Positions 49,640 through 58,367 of a DNA stretch of 64,000 nt are shown here, one piece after another; the stretch's first letter is position 1; each line of letters opens with the position of its first letter. The translations under genes were made by a program, and so were the position numbers. The DNA is taken from NCBI RefSeq assembly GCF_014201875.1, contig NZ_JACHFL010000013.1:1-64000 (forward strand), in the 5' to 3' direction. Below the pieces are notes generated by a model. It was given only the letters and a program-made list of their open reading frames with translations, had not been told where the DNA came from and did no database searches. Source of the DNA: Deinococcus humi (GTDB lineage Bacteria > Deinococcota > Deinococci > Deinococcales > Deinococcaceae).

Positions 49640-51553
49640 TTACGCCTGAGATGGAAAGAGCACGGCAAAGGTGGTGCCTTTTCCCACGGAGGTGCTGACC
49701 TCGATCTCGCCCTTAAAATGGCCCGTCACAATGTCGTGGAGAATGCTCAGGCCCAGCCCGGTGCCCTTTCCTACATCTTTGGTGGTGAACATTGGATCAA
49801 AAATGCGCGGCAGGACTTCGGGCGCAATGCCTGTGCCCGTATCTTCCACCTCCAGCACCGGATCACCACCGCGTTCCACGAACCGGACGGATACCCGCCT
49901 TTCTCCAGGCAACTCACAGGCGTGAATCCCGTTCACAACCAGATTCGTCAGGATCTGCGTAAAGCGCCCCGGCTCCCCACGAAGCAGCACCTGATCTTTG
50001 GGCTGCTCGAACAGGAGGGAGACATTCGCGTTCCGGGCCTGATGCGCGATCATGGTCAGGGTATCGGTGGCCAGCTTCACTGCATTAAAAGTGGTGACGC
50101 CAGTGACCGTGTCCCGCGTGTGGCTACGGATGGTGCGAATGAACTCCCCAATGCGGCCTGCGCTGCTCACGCCCTCTGCAAGGATGGTGCGCAGTTCTGT
50201 GGCAATCTCACGGTGATCATTCTCGTTGACGCCCGGCGCGCCCACCGAGTCGTGGTATTCCTTGGCCAGCTGAGCTGCCTCGTGCAGAGAATTCATCGTT
50301 GCTGCCAGAGGAGAGTTGATCTCATGGGCCAGACCTGCGGTCAGCCGTCCCAGACTGGCCAGCTTCTCACTGGCCAACAACCGTGACTGACTGGCCTGCA
50401 ACGCGTCAGTGGCTGCCTGGCGCTCGGTGATGTCCCGCTCCAGACTCATCAACATTTCCCGGCCGTGAATCCAGACGAAGGCCAGATGAATTTCCACGGG
50501 GAATTCACTGCCGTCCTTGCGGCGGTGCATGGTCTCCATGCGCACCCGCCCCTCATCACGGATCCTCTGTTTGAAAGCGTCGTTCGCTCCGGGCTGCGCG
50601 CGCAGGGCCTCGCCGCCAGACGTGATCAGGTAGGTGCTCTGTCCTGTCAGCTCCTCAACCGTATAGCCGTTCATGCTGGCCGCGACCTCGTTGCAGGCCA
50701 CAATGGGCATATCCCCATCCAGATCGACCAGCATGATGCCGTCTGGGGAGTGGTCGAACAACACCTGGAACGTCCGGCGGCTTTGATCGAGTGCGAGGTC
50801 AGCTTCCCGGCGGTCGGTGACGTCCCGCGAGTTCATGACCATGCCGCGGACATGGGGATCATCCAGCCGGTTCGTGGCCACCCACTCCAGCCAGCGGTAA
50901 CTGCCATCGGCGTGCCGAAAGCGGCTGGTCAGGCTGCTGGTCGCGCCGCTTCCGCCGAACACGGCGGCGGCGAACATCTGGCGAATCTCGGCGTGCTCGT
51001 CCGGATGCATGGCCTGGAGGACGTCTGTGCCTTTGATGGCTTCCGGCTCCAGGCCGAGAATGCGGTGCAGGGATGGACTGGCATATTTGATGTACCCGCC
51101 GCGGTTCACTACGGTGACAATATCGCTGCTCTGCTGAACCAACGCCCGGAACCACTCCTCATTCGCCAGGCGGGCGGCTTCCGTCTGTTTCTGTGACGTG
51201 ATGTCGATCGTAAGTCCGGCCATCCGTATCACGACGCCCCCTTCAATCACTGGGGTGATGTAGTCGCGCACCCACACGACGCGGTCATCGAAAGCGCGCA
51301 CCCGGTACTCAAGTTCGAAGGGCCGCCCCATCTGGACCAGGCGCTCGTAGTCGGCAAGTGTCTGCTCGCGGTCCTCTGGGTGGAGGTGGCCTTCCCAGAA
51401 GGCAGGGGTGGCGAGCCAGGTCGCTGAAGTGTACCCAAAGAGGGCTTCCACACGCTCGGAAACAAACGTGGTGTGTTCCCTCACGGGGTCCGCCTGCCAC
51501 ACGACACCGTTGATCGCGTTAAGCAGGCCAAGCAGGTCCGTGGCCTGCGTCAT
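49640..51553 (-). CDS. Multi-PAS sensor histidine kinase
   Basis: 637 aa, soluble. Three PAS domains at about 10-125, 135-255 and 265-385, the first two of the PAS_3 kind (RVRAFDDRVVWVRD, RHADGSYRWLEW). Then a dimerisation helix with the phospho-acceptor GLAHEINSPL, and a HATPase_c domain with GRFTQILTNLVVNGIHA, EDTGTGIAPEV, FTTKDVGKGTGLGLSI. A TATCCT box lies 10 bases before the ATG and there is no Shine-Dalgarno. Same strand as the REC-GAF-GGDEF gene, which may be its target. It could sense light, oxygen or redox, but no cofactor residue is diagnostic. Confidence 0.93.
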   Translation of the reverse strand: MTQATDLLGLLNAINGVVWQADPVREHTTFVSERVEALFGYTSATWLATPAFWEGHLHPEDREQTLADYERLVQMGRPFELEYRVRAFDDRVVWVRDYITPVIEGGVVIRMAGLTIDITSQKQTEAARLANEEWFRALVQQSSDIVTVVNRGGYIKYASPSLHRILGLEPEAIKGTDVLQAMHPDEHAEIRQMFAAAVFGGSGATSSLTSRFRHADGSYRWLEWVATNRLDDPHVRGMVMNSRDVTDRREADLALDQSRRTFQVLFDHSPDGIMLVDLDGDMPIVACNEVAASMNGYTVEELTGQSTYLITSGGEALRAQPGANDAFKQRIRDEGRVRMETMHRRKDGSEFPVEIHLAFVWIHGREMLMSLERDITERQAATDALQASQSRLLASEKLASLGRLTAGLAHEINSPLAATMNSLHEAAQLAKEYHDSVGAPGVNENDHREIATELRTILAEGVSSAGRIGEFIRTIRSHTRDTVTGVTTFNAVKLATDTLTMIAHQARNANVSLLFEQPKDQVLLRGEPGRFTQILTNLVVNGIHACELPGERRVSVRFVERGGDPVLEVEDTGTGIAPEVLPRIFDPMFTTKDVGKGTGLGLSILHDIVTGHFKGEIEVSTSVGKGTTFAVLFPSQA

Positions 51554-52133
51554 CTGAATCCCGAGGATACGCAGACGTGAGGTTCGCCGTGCCTGGTCTT
51601 GACTTGCATGTCCTGAACAGTAGGGTTCAGGGTCTTACGCAGTTCTCCCCACCTCTTGCCCCTTCGGTGGAAAGGTTGTCCTGGACGCGGGACGGCAGCA
51701 CAAAACTTGCTGGGCCCTGTAGAGGTTAGTCGGACAGATCCCGTCAATGGGCCGACGCGGCTGTAGATAAAAGACTCAAGACGTTTCCTCCTGCCGAATT
51801 GCGGGAAGGGAGAAAACGCGCTGCGCCAGTAACGCTAACTGCTCAGGCCAGATGAGGCAGCGGTCGGACTGTTCGCTGGAGCTGCCGGCAAGCCTGCTCG
51901 GATTGCCGTCGAGGATTTCGCGGTCCGCTGACTGCGACAGCAGTGACGCGCCCCGACAGAAGAGGTGCAAAAAAAATCAGGACACGGCAGTCTGGCCATG
52001 ACCCTCACGTTCTCTTGGTATGTCCTGGACGATGGGTTGCGCGAGACGGTGGAGGATCTTCCTCGCACCTTGCCTGCGCCTCCGCAGTACACGCATGCAC
52101 TCCTCAAATAACGTCTACCACACTGGCCTCGCA
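51554..52133. other. Non-coding region before the tRNA-Arg fragment
   Basis: About 580 bases with no convincing gene. A 39-codon minus-strand frame (52096-51977) has GAGGAG before its ATG and a basic product, but nothing else supports it; a run of eight A lies just below its stop. Confidence 0.4.
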
Positions 52134-52161
52134 AAAACCCCCTCCTAGCTGAGGGGGTTTT
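52134..52161. terminator. Terminator of the former tRNA-Arg gene
   Basis: Eleven-bp stem AAAACCCCCTC/GAGGGGGTTTT with loop CTAGCT; T-runs on both strands. It lies just past the CCA end of the tRNA-Arg fragment on the minus strand. Confidence 0.85.
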
Positions 52162-52175
52162 CTGTGTTCTGAACA

Positions 52176-52225
52176 TGGTGCACTCGACTGGATTCGAACC
52201 AGTGGCCTGCCCCTTAGGAGGGGGC
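52176..52225 (-). other. 3' fragment of tRNA-Arg(CCT): attachment site of an integrated element
   Basis: On the minus strand 50 bases read as nucleotides 27-76 of a tRNA: complete anticodon arm GCCCC/GGGGC with loop CTCCTAA (anticodon CCT), variable region, T arm ACTGG/CCAGT, acceptor 3' strand CGAGTGC, discriminator A and CCA. Upstream, where the D arm and the GCACTCG acceptor strand should be, there is unrelated sequence. The fragment keeps the chromosomal 3' flank and terminator on its left, so the inserted DNA begins on its right. Confidence 0.75.
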
Positions 52226-52364
52226 CTTCCTGACTCTGTTGCTCAGATGAATTATGGAGATGTGATAGTCTTTTTCGTCGTCCTAGAGAGGAGATTTCCA
52301 TCGCCATTATGTTAGGGATCTGTGCCTTAGGTGTCCTGGAAGAATGGACGTGACAGATGAATAC

Positions 52365-52406
52365 GGGCGGGTTCGTCACGGGGCTGTCACAGCTGCGAAC
52401 CCGCCC
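52365..52406. repeat. Long perfect inverted repeat at the element end
   Basis: GGGCGGGTTCG (52365-52375) and CGAACCCGCCC (52396-52406), 11 bp, loop of 20 bases, no T-run on either side. Confidence 0.7.
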
Positions 52407-52680
52407 ACCGTCTTGGGGGGCGCCGAAGCGCCACCCTAGGACGATATCAAGGGACAACGCTAAAAGCGTGGCACATGGCCAGGGTGTCCTGTGCCTCCCC
52501 GCACTCTGCCCTCACGCCGACAGTAGGGAGCACATGACCGTTGGCCTCACCAGAACCGGTGAACCCCATCTGGCTCTACTGCGTGGTCACTACCATACTC
52601 GGCTCTGCCTGTCAATTTTGCGGTGCCTGACTTTGATGCAAAACCCTGCGGGAGTAGGTGGTAGACCGTCCTGTTCTCCT

Positions 52681-52818
52681 CTAGGCTGCGGTCACTTCGG
52701 AGCCGGTCTGCTCCTGAAGTGCCTTGAAGAGACCAGAACAATCCTCCCAGACGGAAGTTCCGTCCACAGCCCGCCACGCCCCAGGCCGTTGAGCGTGCTC
52801 ACCCGCCCCCAGCACCAT
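52681..52818 (-). CDS. Doubtful 45-residue open reading frame
   Basis: ATG at 52818 with GGGAG five bases upstream; the product (MVLGAGEHAQRPGAWRAV and on) is hydrophilic with a helical, Leu-Gln-rich end. It has no recognisable motif and no supporting neighbour signals. Confidence 0.2.
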   Translation of the reverse strand: MVLGAGEHAQRPGAWRAVDGTSVWEDCSGLFKALQEQTGSEVTAA

Positions 52819-52915
52819 CGCCACTCCCACGTTGCTGCACAGCAGAACGGGCCTCAGCCTGTCCTGGCAGCACGACGGGTCCTCATGGCCTATTCCCGGC
52901 CCACAGGAGAACTGC

Positions 52916-53143
52916 ATGTTGAACCTCCCTACCCCCAGTACCACCCCCGCGCTGCCGACCTACTACACGGTCGAAGAGGCCGCAGAACATCTCAAGGTCC
53001 ACAAGACGATGCTGTACCGCGAGATCCGCGCCGGCCGCCTGATCGCCCTGCAGATCGGCACCAAAATCCTGCGCATCGCGCACCAGGACCTGATCGCCTA
53101 TATCGGGGACCAGACGTTCAAGGGGGGGCCGGAAGAACGCTGA
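52916..53143 (+). CDS. Excisionase-family helix-turn-helix protein
   Basis: 75 aa, CAGGAGA before the ATG. The domain YYTVEEAAEHLKVHKTML, followed by YREIRAGRLIALQIG and the wing ILRIAHQDLIAYI, is the MerR-like HTH_17 fold used by phage and integrative-element excisionases and by small regulators. Its place at the element end beside the attachment site suggests a role in excision or in control of the primase gene 306 bases downstream. Confidence 0.88.
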   Translation: MLNLPTPSTTPALPTYYTVEEAAEHLKVHKTMLYREIRAGRLIALQIGTKILRIAHQDLIAYIGDQTFKGGPEER

Positions 53144-53449
53144 CCTGCGACCCGCTGAGCGATGGCCGGCCCCACAGCGCCCTCGATGTGTTCGCGGCCC
53201 AACAACACGGCGGGGACGTGAAGGCGGATCGCCCTCGCCGGCCCCCTTCCCCCCGCGGAGGTCTCCGCGCGCGACGACGGGCATTCCATCGACCGGGCGC
53301 GCGGTCAGGCCCAGGGGCCCAAGCGACTCCTCAACTGGGTCGATAGGCTGAACTTAACCAATTGATACGCCCGCCCCAGGCAAAAAGGGAAGGCCGGAGC
53401 GCCACACTCCGACCCCCGATTGGGAACCCCCTCTCACAGGAGTTCAACC
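53144..53449. other. Non-coding region before the primase gene
   Basis: About 306 bases. One frame (near 53230-53365) reads with good codon use for some 45 codons and ends NLTN, but it has no start codon after the preceding stop. It may be a gene remnant. A Shine-Dalgarno CAGGAG precedes the primase ATG. Confidence 0.4.
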
Positions 53450-56248
53450 ATGCGCGAACCACCGCGCGGCCCCGCACGGGCCGACGCCATCATACCCGTT
53501 GAGGGCTCCCTCCCCGCAACGGCGAACACACCCGCCAGTCAAATGGATCCCATTCAGGACGGGATCGATTGCTCCCCGGAACCGGGTCAGTTCACCTTTG
53601 ACCAAACCCGTGCCGATCAGATCAACCCCACCGATGCCCTGCGCCTGCTGGAGGCCCTGCGGCACCCTGGTGAGCGCATGTGGCTCCAGATCTTCGCAGA
53701 TGGGCCAGACAGCGCCTATGCCTACGAGGAGGCAGCCGTGAAGGGCCGCAAGCCTCGCAAGATCTGGCGTCTCACTGGCGTTCCAAAGCCCCTTGGCACA
53801 GGAATACACGGTTATGCCACGGGCGGAACTGAGCGCACCGGCTGGGTGACCCCCGATGAGCTGCGTCAGCGACCCTACCTGCTGGAGAATATGGCCCGCT
53901 GTGGCGTGTTTTTCTGTGTCAATGCCTTGCCGGCCGACGCCAAAAGACGCAATGCCCCTGACATCAGCCGCGTCGCGGCACTGCTGCTGGACCTGGACGG
54001 CGCACCCCTGCCAGCAACGTTCCCAGTGCCGCCCACAGCCATCGTCGAGTCCAGTCCCGGAAGATTCCACGTGTACTGGGCTGTGGATGGCATCCCGCTC
54101 AACGAGTTCACGACCCTTCAGAAAGCCCTCGCCGCCATTTATGGGGGCGACCCATCGATCAGCGACCTGCCCCGCGTCATGCGGCTCCCTGGCTACTGGC
54201 ATAGCAAAGGGAAGCCGCACCTGGTCACGCTGCGCGAACTGAACCCGAATGCCCATTACACGCGCGATGATGTCGTCCGAGTGTGGCCCCAACTTGCAGA
54301 CGCCGTATTGGCGGCAGAACAGACGCAAGAACAAGAGAAGCGTGCCACAGAGGCCCGCCAGAAGCGGGCCAAGGCACTGCGTGATCAGCCGGCTCAGGGG
54401 GGAAATTACGGCTTGGCGACCCTGCAACGTCTGGAAGCCGACATGCTGTCTGCCCAACCCGGAAAGAGGAACGTCACCCTGAACTGGGTGGCCTACCGTG
54501 CTGGGCAGATGGTTGGGGCAGGACTGCTCGACGAAGACGAGGCACGGACCCGGCTGACTCAGGCTGCTGAGCAGACTGGCCTTGCGAGCCGTGAGATAGA
54601 CACCACTTTCAACAACGGCATTGTTGCTGGGAAGGCGAAGCCGGCCGACACGAGGGAGATTGGCACCAGAGCCAAAGCAGGTCGTGAGATAGACACCACA
54701 CTCAACAAGGCCATTGTCGATGGCAAGGCGAAGCCGGCCGACGCGACGGAGATTGGCACCAGAGCCAAAGCAGGAGGGGAGGACACACCACCTCCAGTTG
54801 CCACTGGACAGCCCGGGAATGCTCCGAAAGCAGCCGAACAGGCCTACATCATGCCCCGGTTATCGAAAGGGACCCACCAGGCGACCGACGAGGCGAATGC
54901 GCTGATTCTGGCTGCCAACCTGGGGGGGCGCCTGCGCTACACCATCGGCCTGGGCTGGTTGGTCTATCAGCAGCACAGAGGTGTTTGGGTCATTGACGCC
55001 GAGCGCGTCCATGCCGCAGAGGAGGCAGGAAAGGTTCTGAGGCGTGTGGTCTCGCAAGTGTACGACCAAGCTGTTGAGAAGCGTGCCGACGAGGTCGAGT
55101 TGCGCCGCATCACCCGCTGGGCCGCCTCCGTCGGGAGCAACAGAACTGTTCAATCTGCTCTTCAGGGTGCCACAGGCAAAGAGGCCTTCTTGACCCCTTT
55201 TAAGGACTGGGACGCACAGCCACACCTGCTCAACTGTCGCAACGGGACGCTTGACTTGATCACCGGCGCGCTGCGCCCCCATGACCCCAACACCCTGCTG
55301 ACCTGGCGGGCCGGGGCTCACTACGACCCCGAGGCCCGGCATCCCCACGTCGACCAGTTGCTGGCGCTGCTCCGGGCGGACGGGCGCGAAGGGTTCTTGC
55401 AGCGCAGCGTAGGGAGCGCCCTTTACGGGGAGGCCCCAAACGAAGTGTTGACCGTGCTTGATGGCAAAGGCGGCACGGGGAAGGGCACGCTGGTGGCGGG
55501 CGTGACCGCAATGCTGGGTGACTACGCCACCACCATAGAAGTGCAGTTGCTCCTCAGCAACCCACGCGGCGAGTCGGCAGCAGGACCCAGACCCGAACTG
55601 CTGGCCTTGCGGGGACGGCGACTGGTGATCGCCGGCGAACCCCCGAAGGGGGCAAGCTTCAACGCGGGCCGTGTGAAGGGCATGACTGGCAATGACCCTA
55701 TTACGGCGCGTAACATGCACAGTCCAACCATGGTGACCTTCAAGCCGGTCTTCAAGCTCTGGATCCACACGAACTACCCCATTGGGGCCAGCCACGATGA
55801 CAGCGGCCTTCAACGGCGTCTGCGTGTGGTGCCTTTTAAGGCGAGACCTCAGCGCGCTGACCCAACGGTCAAAAAGACACTGGAATCCGATCCGGTAGCC
55901 CGTTCGGCCCTCCTCAACTGGGCGCTGGAAGGGTGCCGCGCCTGGCTGACCAGCGGGTACGACCTGGGGGAGTCCGAGGTCATCACCCAGGCCACAGGCG
56001 CCTATTGGCACGGCCAGAACCCGTATGAGCAGTTCGTGGCCACACAGCTGGACCTTGACCCACGCAGCGAACTTCCTTCCGGTCGGTTGAAGGCGCTGTT
56101 CGAGGACTGGGCGGCCGAAAAGGGAGACGAGGTGAAGCGCAACGTTAAGCTGGCCGACCTGCACGGGTACTTGCGGCAGCAGGGCTGCACGGCCGTGAAG
56201 GGCGCAAAAGGTGCCCGAAAGTGGGTTGGCGTACGAGAACGAGCCTGA
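53450..56248 (+). CDS. Primase-helicase of integrated element (RepB/AEP-like plus D5/SF3)
   Basis: 932 aa, CAGGAGTT before the ATG. The N-terminal part resembles the RepB-type archaeo-eukaryotic primase: LLLDLDGAP (metal Asp pair near 180), SSPGRFHVYW (His near 206) and LPRVMRLPGYWH. Residues 382-443 are a 31-residue unit in two copies (see repeat). The C-terminal D5_N region and SF3 helicase follow: Walker A VLDGKGGTGKGTL (near 668), Walker B-like RLVIAGEPPKG, sensor-like LWIHTNYP. It should start and unwind replication of the element after excision. Confidence 0.9.
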   Translation: MREPPRGPARADAIIPVEGSLPATANTPASQMDPIQDGIDCSPEPGQFTFDQTRADQINPTDALRLLEALRHPGERMWLQIFADGPDSAYAYEEAAVKGRKPRKIWRLTGVPKPLGTGIHGYATGGTERTGWVTPDELRQRPYLLENMARCGVFFCVNALPADAKRRNAPDISRVAALLLDLDGAPLPATFPVPPTAIVESSPGRFHVYWAVDGIPLNEFTTLQKALAAIYGGDPSISDLPRVMRLPGYWHSKGKPHLVTLRELNPNAHYTRDDVVRVWPQLADAVLAAEQTQEQEKRATEARQKRAKALRDQPAQGGNYGLATLQRLEADMLSAQPGKRNVTLNWVAYRAGQMVGAGLLDEDEARTRLTQAAEQTGLASREIDTTFNNGIVAGKAKPADTREIGTRAKAGREIDTTLNKAIVDGKAKPADATEIGTRAKAGGEDTPPPVATGQPGNAPKAAEQAYIMPRLSKGTHQATDEANALILAANLGGRLRYTIGLGWLVYQQHRGVWVIDAERVHAAEEAGKVLRRVVSQVYDQAVEKRADEVELRRITRWAASVGSNRTVQSALQGATGKEAFLTPFKDWDAQPHLLNCRNGTLDLITGALRPHDPNTLLTWRAGAHYDPEARHPHVDQLLALLRADGREGFLQRSVGSALYGEAPNEVLTVLDGKGGTGKGTLVAGVTAMLGDYATTIEVQLLLSNPRGESAAGPRPELLALRGRRLVIAGEPPKGASFNAGRVKGMTGNDPITARNMHSPTMVTFKPVFKLWIHTNYPIGASHDDSGLQRRLRVVPFKARPQRADPTVKKTLESDPVARSALLNWALEGCRAWLTSGYDLGESEVITQATGAYWHGQNPYEQFVATQLDLDPRSELPSGRLKALFEDWAAEKGDEVKRNVKLADLHGYLRQQGCTAVKGAKGARKWVGVRERA
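54593..54778 (+). repeat. 93-bp tandem duplication inside the primase gene
   Basis: Two in-frame 31-codon units (54593-54685, 54686-54778), both encoding EIDTT-N-IV-GKAKPAD-EIGTRAKAG. It lies in the linker between the primase and helicase domains. Confidence 0.9.
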
Positions 56249-56263
56249 CCCTTTGGCAGACCA

Positions 56264-56286
56264 GGGGGCCTATGGCCCCCCCTTTT
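56264..56286 (+). terminator. Intrinsic terminator of the primase gene
   Basis: GGGGGCC/GGCCCCC stem, 3-base loop TAT, then CC and four T, 16 bases after the stop. Confidence 0.75.
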
Positions 56287-56387
56287 GGGTGGCGCAGGTG
56301 GCGGTGGTGGCATTCCTTCCCAAGGTCCTTTCGCGTAATACTCTAGAAAAAAAAATATATAGGGGAGAACCGCCACCTGCGCCACCC
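56287..56387. repeat. 19-bp inverted repeat around an AT-rich core: candidate replication origin
   Basis: Arms 56287-56305 and 56369-56387 are perfect 19-bp complements (GGGTGGCGCAGGTGGCGGT). The 63-base spacer contains an AT-rich block at 56341-56362 with nine A in a row followed by TATATA. Next to the right arm GCGCCACCC is repeated directly. It sits between the primase gene and the end of the defence operon. It could instead be a bidirectional transcription barrier. Confidence 0.6.
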
Positions 56388-56448
56388 GCGCCACCCGCCC
56401 GCCTGGGTAAGCCGCACGAGAACCACATGGCCATCCATGGGCGCGCAG

Positions 56449-57321
56449 TCAGGTTCTGTCCAGCACTTCCTGGCGCCACCGCCGATTGAGGGTCTTTTCC
56501 TGCCTGTTCCACCACCATTGAGGGATCAATGGCATGCTGCCTCGGGCTGTGTGGTAAGAGGCCAGCAGAAAGACGGCATCCTTCTCCAACAGTGCGGAGC
56601 CGCGCTTGGCATATTCCTCGGCCAGATCGTAATGCCGTTGGGCCGCCTGCGCGGCCTTGCCGTACCCCATGGCCAGCTTGACCAGACCCAGGGAGTTGGC
56701 GGCCGTGATCAGGGCAATGGTCGTCTTAAGCGCGCCAGCGTAGTTCTGTAGTCCCTCGTTCCCTCCCACACTGACGCTTTGAGCCGTCGTGTACACGAAG
56801 TATCCGGCCGCCGCAAGCAGGGTTAGCAGCACCATCCACCACATCAGTGCCTGCATTCCCCTCGCCTGCTCTCCGGTGTACCAGGCCGATTGCTTGACGT
56901 TCTCTGCAGCCCGGTTAGGCCCCACCTCCACGGGAGTGTCGAAGTACCTCCGGTTCTTGGCCCGATGCTCCGAGACGACTTTGTTCAGCAGCCTTTCAGA
57001 CACCCCGCTCGCCGCGTTCAACCGCTGCTTTTCTTTCAGAGGCCATCCCAGGCTGTCGTGGTAATCGATTGCCCGTGCCACCTGCTCCGCCAGCCCTTTG
57101 GTGCTGTCCGAGCGGTAGCTGAAGAACTCTGCCACCAGCAGACCCGCGAGCAGGGCCACAGGTGTGTAGGTGGTGTTCTGGAGCAGAAATGGAATCAACA
57201 GGACGATCGCGGCTCTGGCGATCAGGGACACGCCGAACTCGAACTTCGCCTGGCGATACAACGCCTCGCGCCTGGCGTGCTCCCGCTCCTCGCGGGTCAC
57301 AGGAAGGGAATCATGATTCAT
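56449..57321 (-). CDS. S-4TM-type membrane effector
   Basis: 290 aa from the ATG at 57321, 11 bases after the upstream stop (a GTG at 57342 is possible). Four helices: two close together at about residues 27-67 (LIARAAIVLLIPFLL and LLAGLLVAEFFSY), then a coiled, charged middle (SERLLNKVVSEHRAKNRRYF), and two at about 157-180 and 192-220. N-terminal EALYRQAKFEFG and C-terminal PQWWWNRQEKTLNRRWR fit the SMODS-associated four-TM effectors, which are thought to kill the cell by membrane leakage when a cyclic oligonucleotide is made. Last gene of the defence operon. Confidence 0.7.
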   Translation of the reverse strand: MNHDSLPVTREEREHARREALYRQAKFEFGVSLIARAAIVLLIPFLLQNTTYTPVALLAGLLVAEFFSYRSDSTKGLAEQVARAIDYHDSLGWPLKEKQRLNAASGVSERLLNKVVSEHRAKNRRYFDTPVEVGPNRAAENVKQSAWYTGEQARGMQALMWWMVLLTLLAAAGYFVYTTAQSVSVGGNEGLQNYAGALKTTIALITAANSLGLVKLAMGYGKAAQAAQRHYDLAEEYAKRGSALLEKDAVFLLASYHTARGSMPLIPQWWWNRQEKTLNRRWRQEVLDRT

Positions 57322-57332
57322 TAGCACCACGC

Positions 57333-58367
57333 TCAGTCGCACACGGGAAAGAAAGGGCCAAAGACCTGCTGAAGGTGTCGGCTGGCCGTCTGGTGACTCT
57401 TCCAGGCTGCAACCCCCACTGCCTGCTGCAGTGTCTGTGCGGCGCTGTGCGCCAGCGACGAGATTCGTTGTCGTTGCGCATAGGACAGGTGACTGTCCAG
57501 ATCAGGACCCAATCCCTTCGGGTCTGGGCAGGTGTGGTACACCGCGCTGGCAATGTGCGTGAAGCACGACTGCAGCGCTGCAAGCGGGTCACTTGGCATC
57601 ATCCAGGGAAAGGCGCTCAGGCAGAGGGTCTCCAGATGGTACGACCCCAGGGGCAGCCCGTGCTGGACATTCCAGTACTTCACCAGCCGCACCAGGCGCA
57701 GGAGCCGGCCGCCCCCCCGCTGGTTCGCTTCGGTCATGCGCTTGGCGTCCCGTCGGGGGTCAGTCTTCTGCCAGCCGCCCCGACCGTTTGGGATCAGGTA
57801 GTAGAGGGTGGTTCCGAAGAGATCGACGATCGGCAACGCTGGCACCACATCGAACTTCCAGGGCCTGGAAGCCAGGTCAAGCATGATTGCGGCGCCGTCA
57901 GGCTTGATCTCAGTCCGGCCGTACTGCGGCACGCTGCCCAGGCGTGCACGCACCTCGTTCACCACGGCCCGCGAACTGACGCGGCCGGCATCATTCAGAA
58001 AGCGCCGTTCAACTGGTACTCGCCCCGTGCTCAGGGAATACAGGCCCATTGGAGTGGGTTCTACCGTCATTTCCCCAGTCTTCCCAGTCCTGAACCAGGT
58101 CTCTTGGGCCGTGATGCTGCCAATCTCGACGACGAACATCAGGTCCACGTCGTCGAGCGGGCGAATCTTTGTGCGGCGCGCGAAGGATCCGAACTGCACG
58201 ACCTCGCCCGTCATGCGTGGCAGGCCTGGACTGGCGTTCATGGCAGCCACCAGGCTGGTCTTCAGGAAGTCACGGCTCCTGCGGGCCTCGGCAACCTGGG
58301 TGGGGTCAAGGTCAACGCGGGTCACGGCGAACTGGTCCAAAGCAGCTTGAATCGTTCTGGGCATCAT
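57333..58367 (-). CDS. CD-NTase-like (SMODS) nucleotidyltransferase 2
   Basis: 344 aa. Nucleotidyltransferase core QFGSFARRTKIRPLDDVD (Gly-Ser at 60-61, acids at 72, 73 and 75) and third acid in KFDVVPALPI (Asp 173), so the metal site is complete. Downstream it shares with its neighbour YLIPNG-GGW-TDPR-DA, RLVRLVKYWN, LGSYHLETL and CPDPKGLGPDLD. Family members make cyclic di- or trinucleotide signals in CBASS immunity. ATG ATG start overlaps the stop of the first copy. The two proteins are clearly paralogues but far from identical. Confidence 0.8.
   Translation of the reverse strand: MMPRTIQAALDQFAVTRVDLDPTQVAEARRSRDFLKTSLVAAMNASPGLPRMTGEVVQFGSFARRTKIRPLDDVDLMFVVEIGSITAQETWFRTGKTGEMTVEPTPMGLYSLSTGRVPVERRFLNDAGRVSSRAVVNEVRARLGSVPQYGRTEIKPDGAAIMLDLASRPWKFDVVPALPIVDLFGTTLYYLIPNGRGGWQKTDPRRDAKRMTEANQRGGGRLLRLVRLVKYWNVQHGLPLGSYHLETLCLSAFPWMMPSDPLAALQSCFTHIASAVYHTCPDPKGLGPDLDSHLSYAQRQRISSLAHSAAQTLQQAVGVAAWKSHQTASRHLQQVFGPFFPVCD

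Larger units (their letters stand above)
52226..52915. other. Left-end region of the element
   Basis: About 690 bases. It holds the large hairpin at 52365-52406 and a small hairpin ACGCT/AGCGT at 52457-52469. A long open frame from 52357 runs across the next gene in another phase and is not real. A regulatory or attachment role is likely. Confidence 0.4.

Noticed and set aside
52357..53346. Long plus-strand open frame of 329 codons at the element's left end
   Set aside because: It has no ribosome-binding site, an Arg/Pro/His-rich composition typical of a wrong frame, and overlaps the well-supported HTH gene in another phase.
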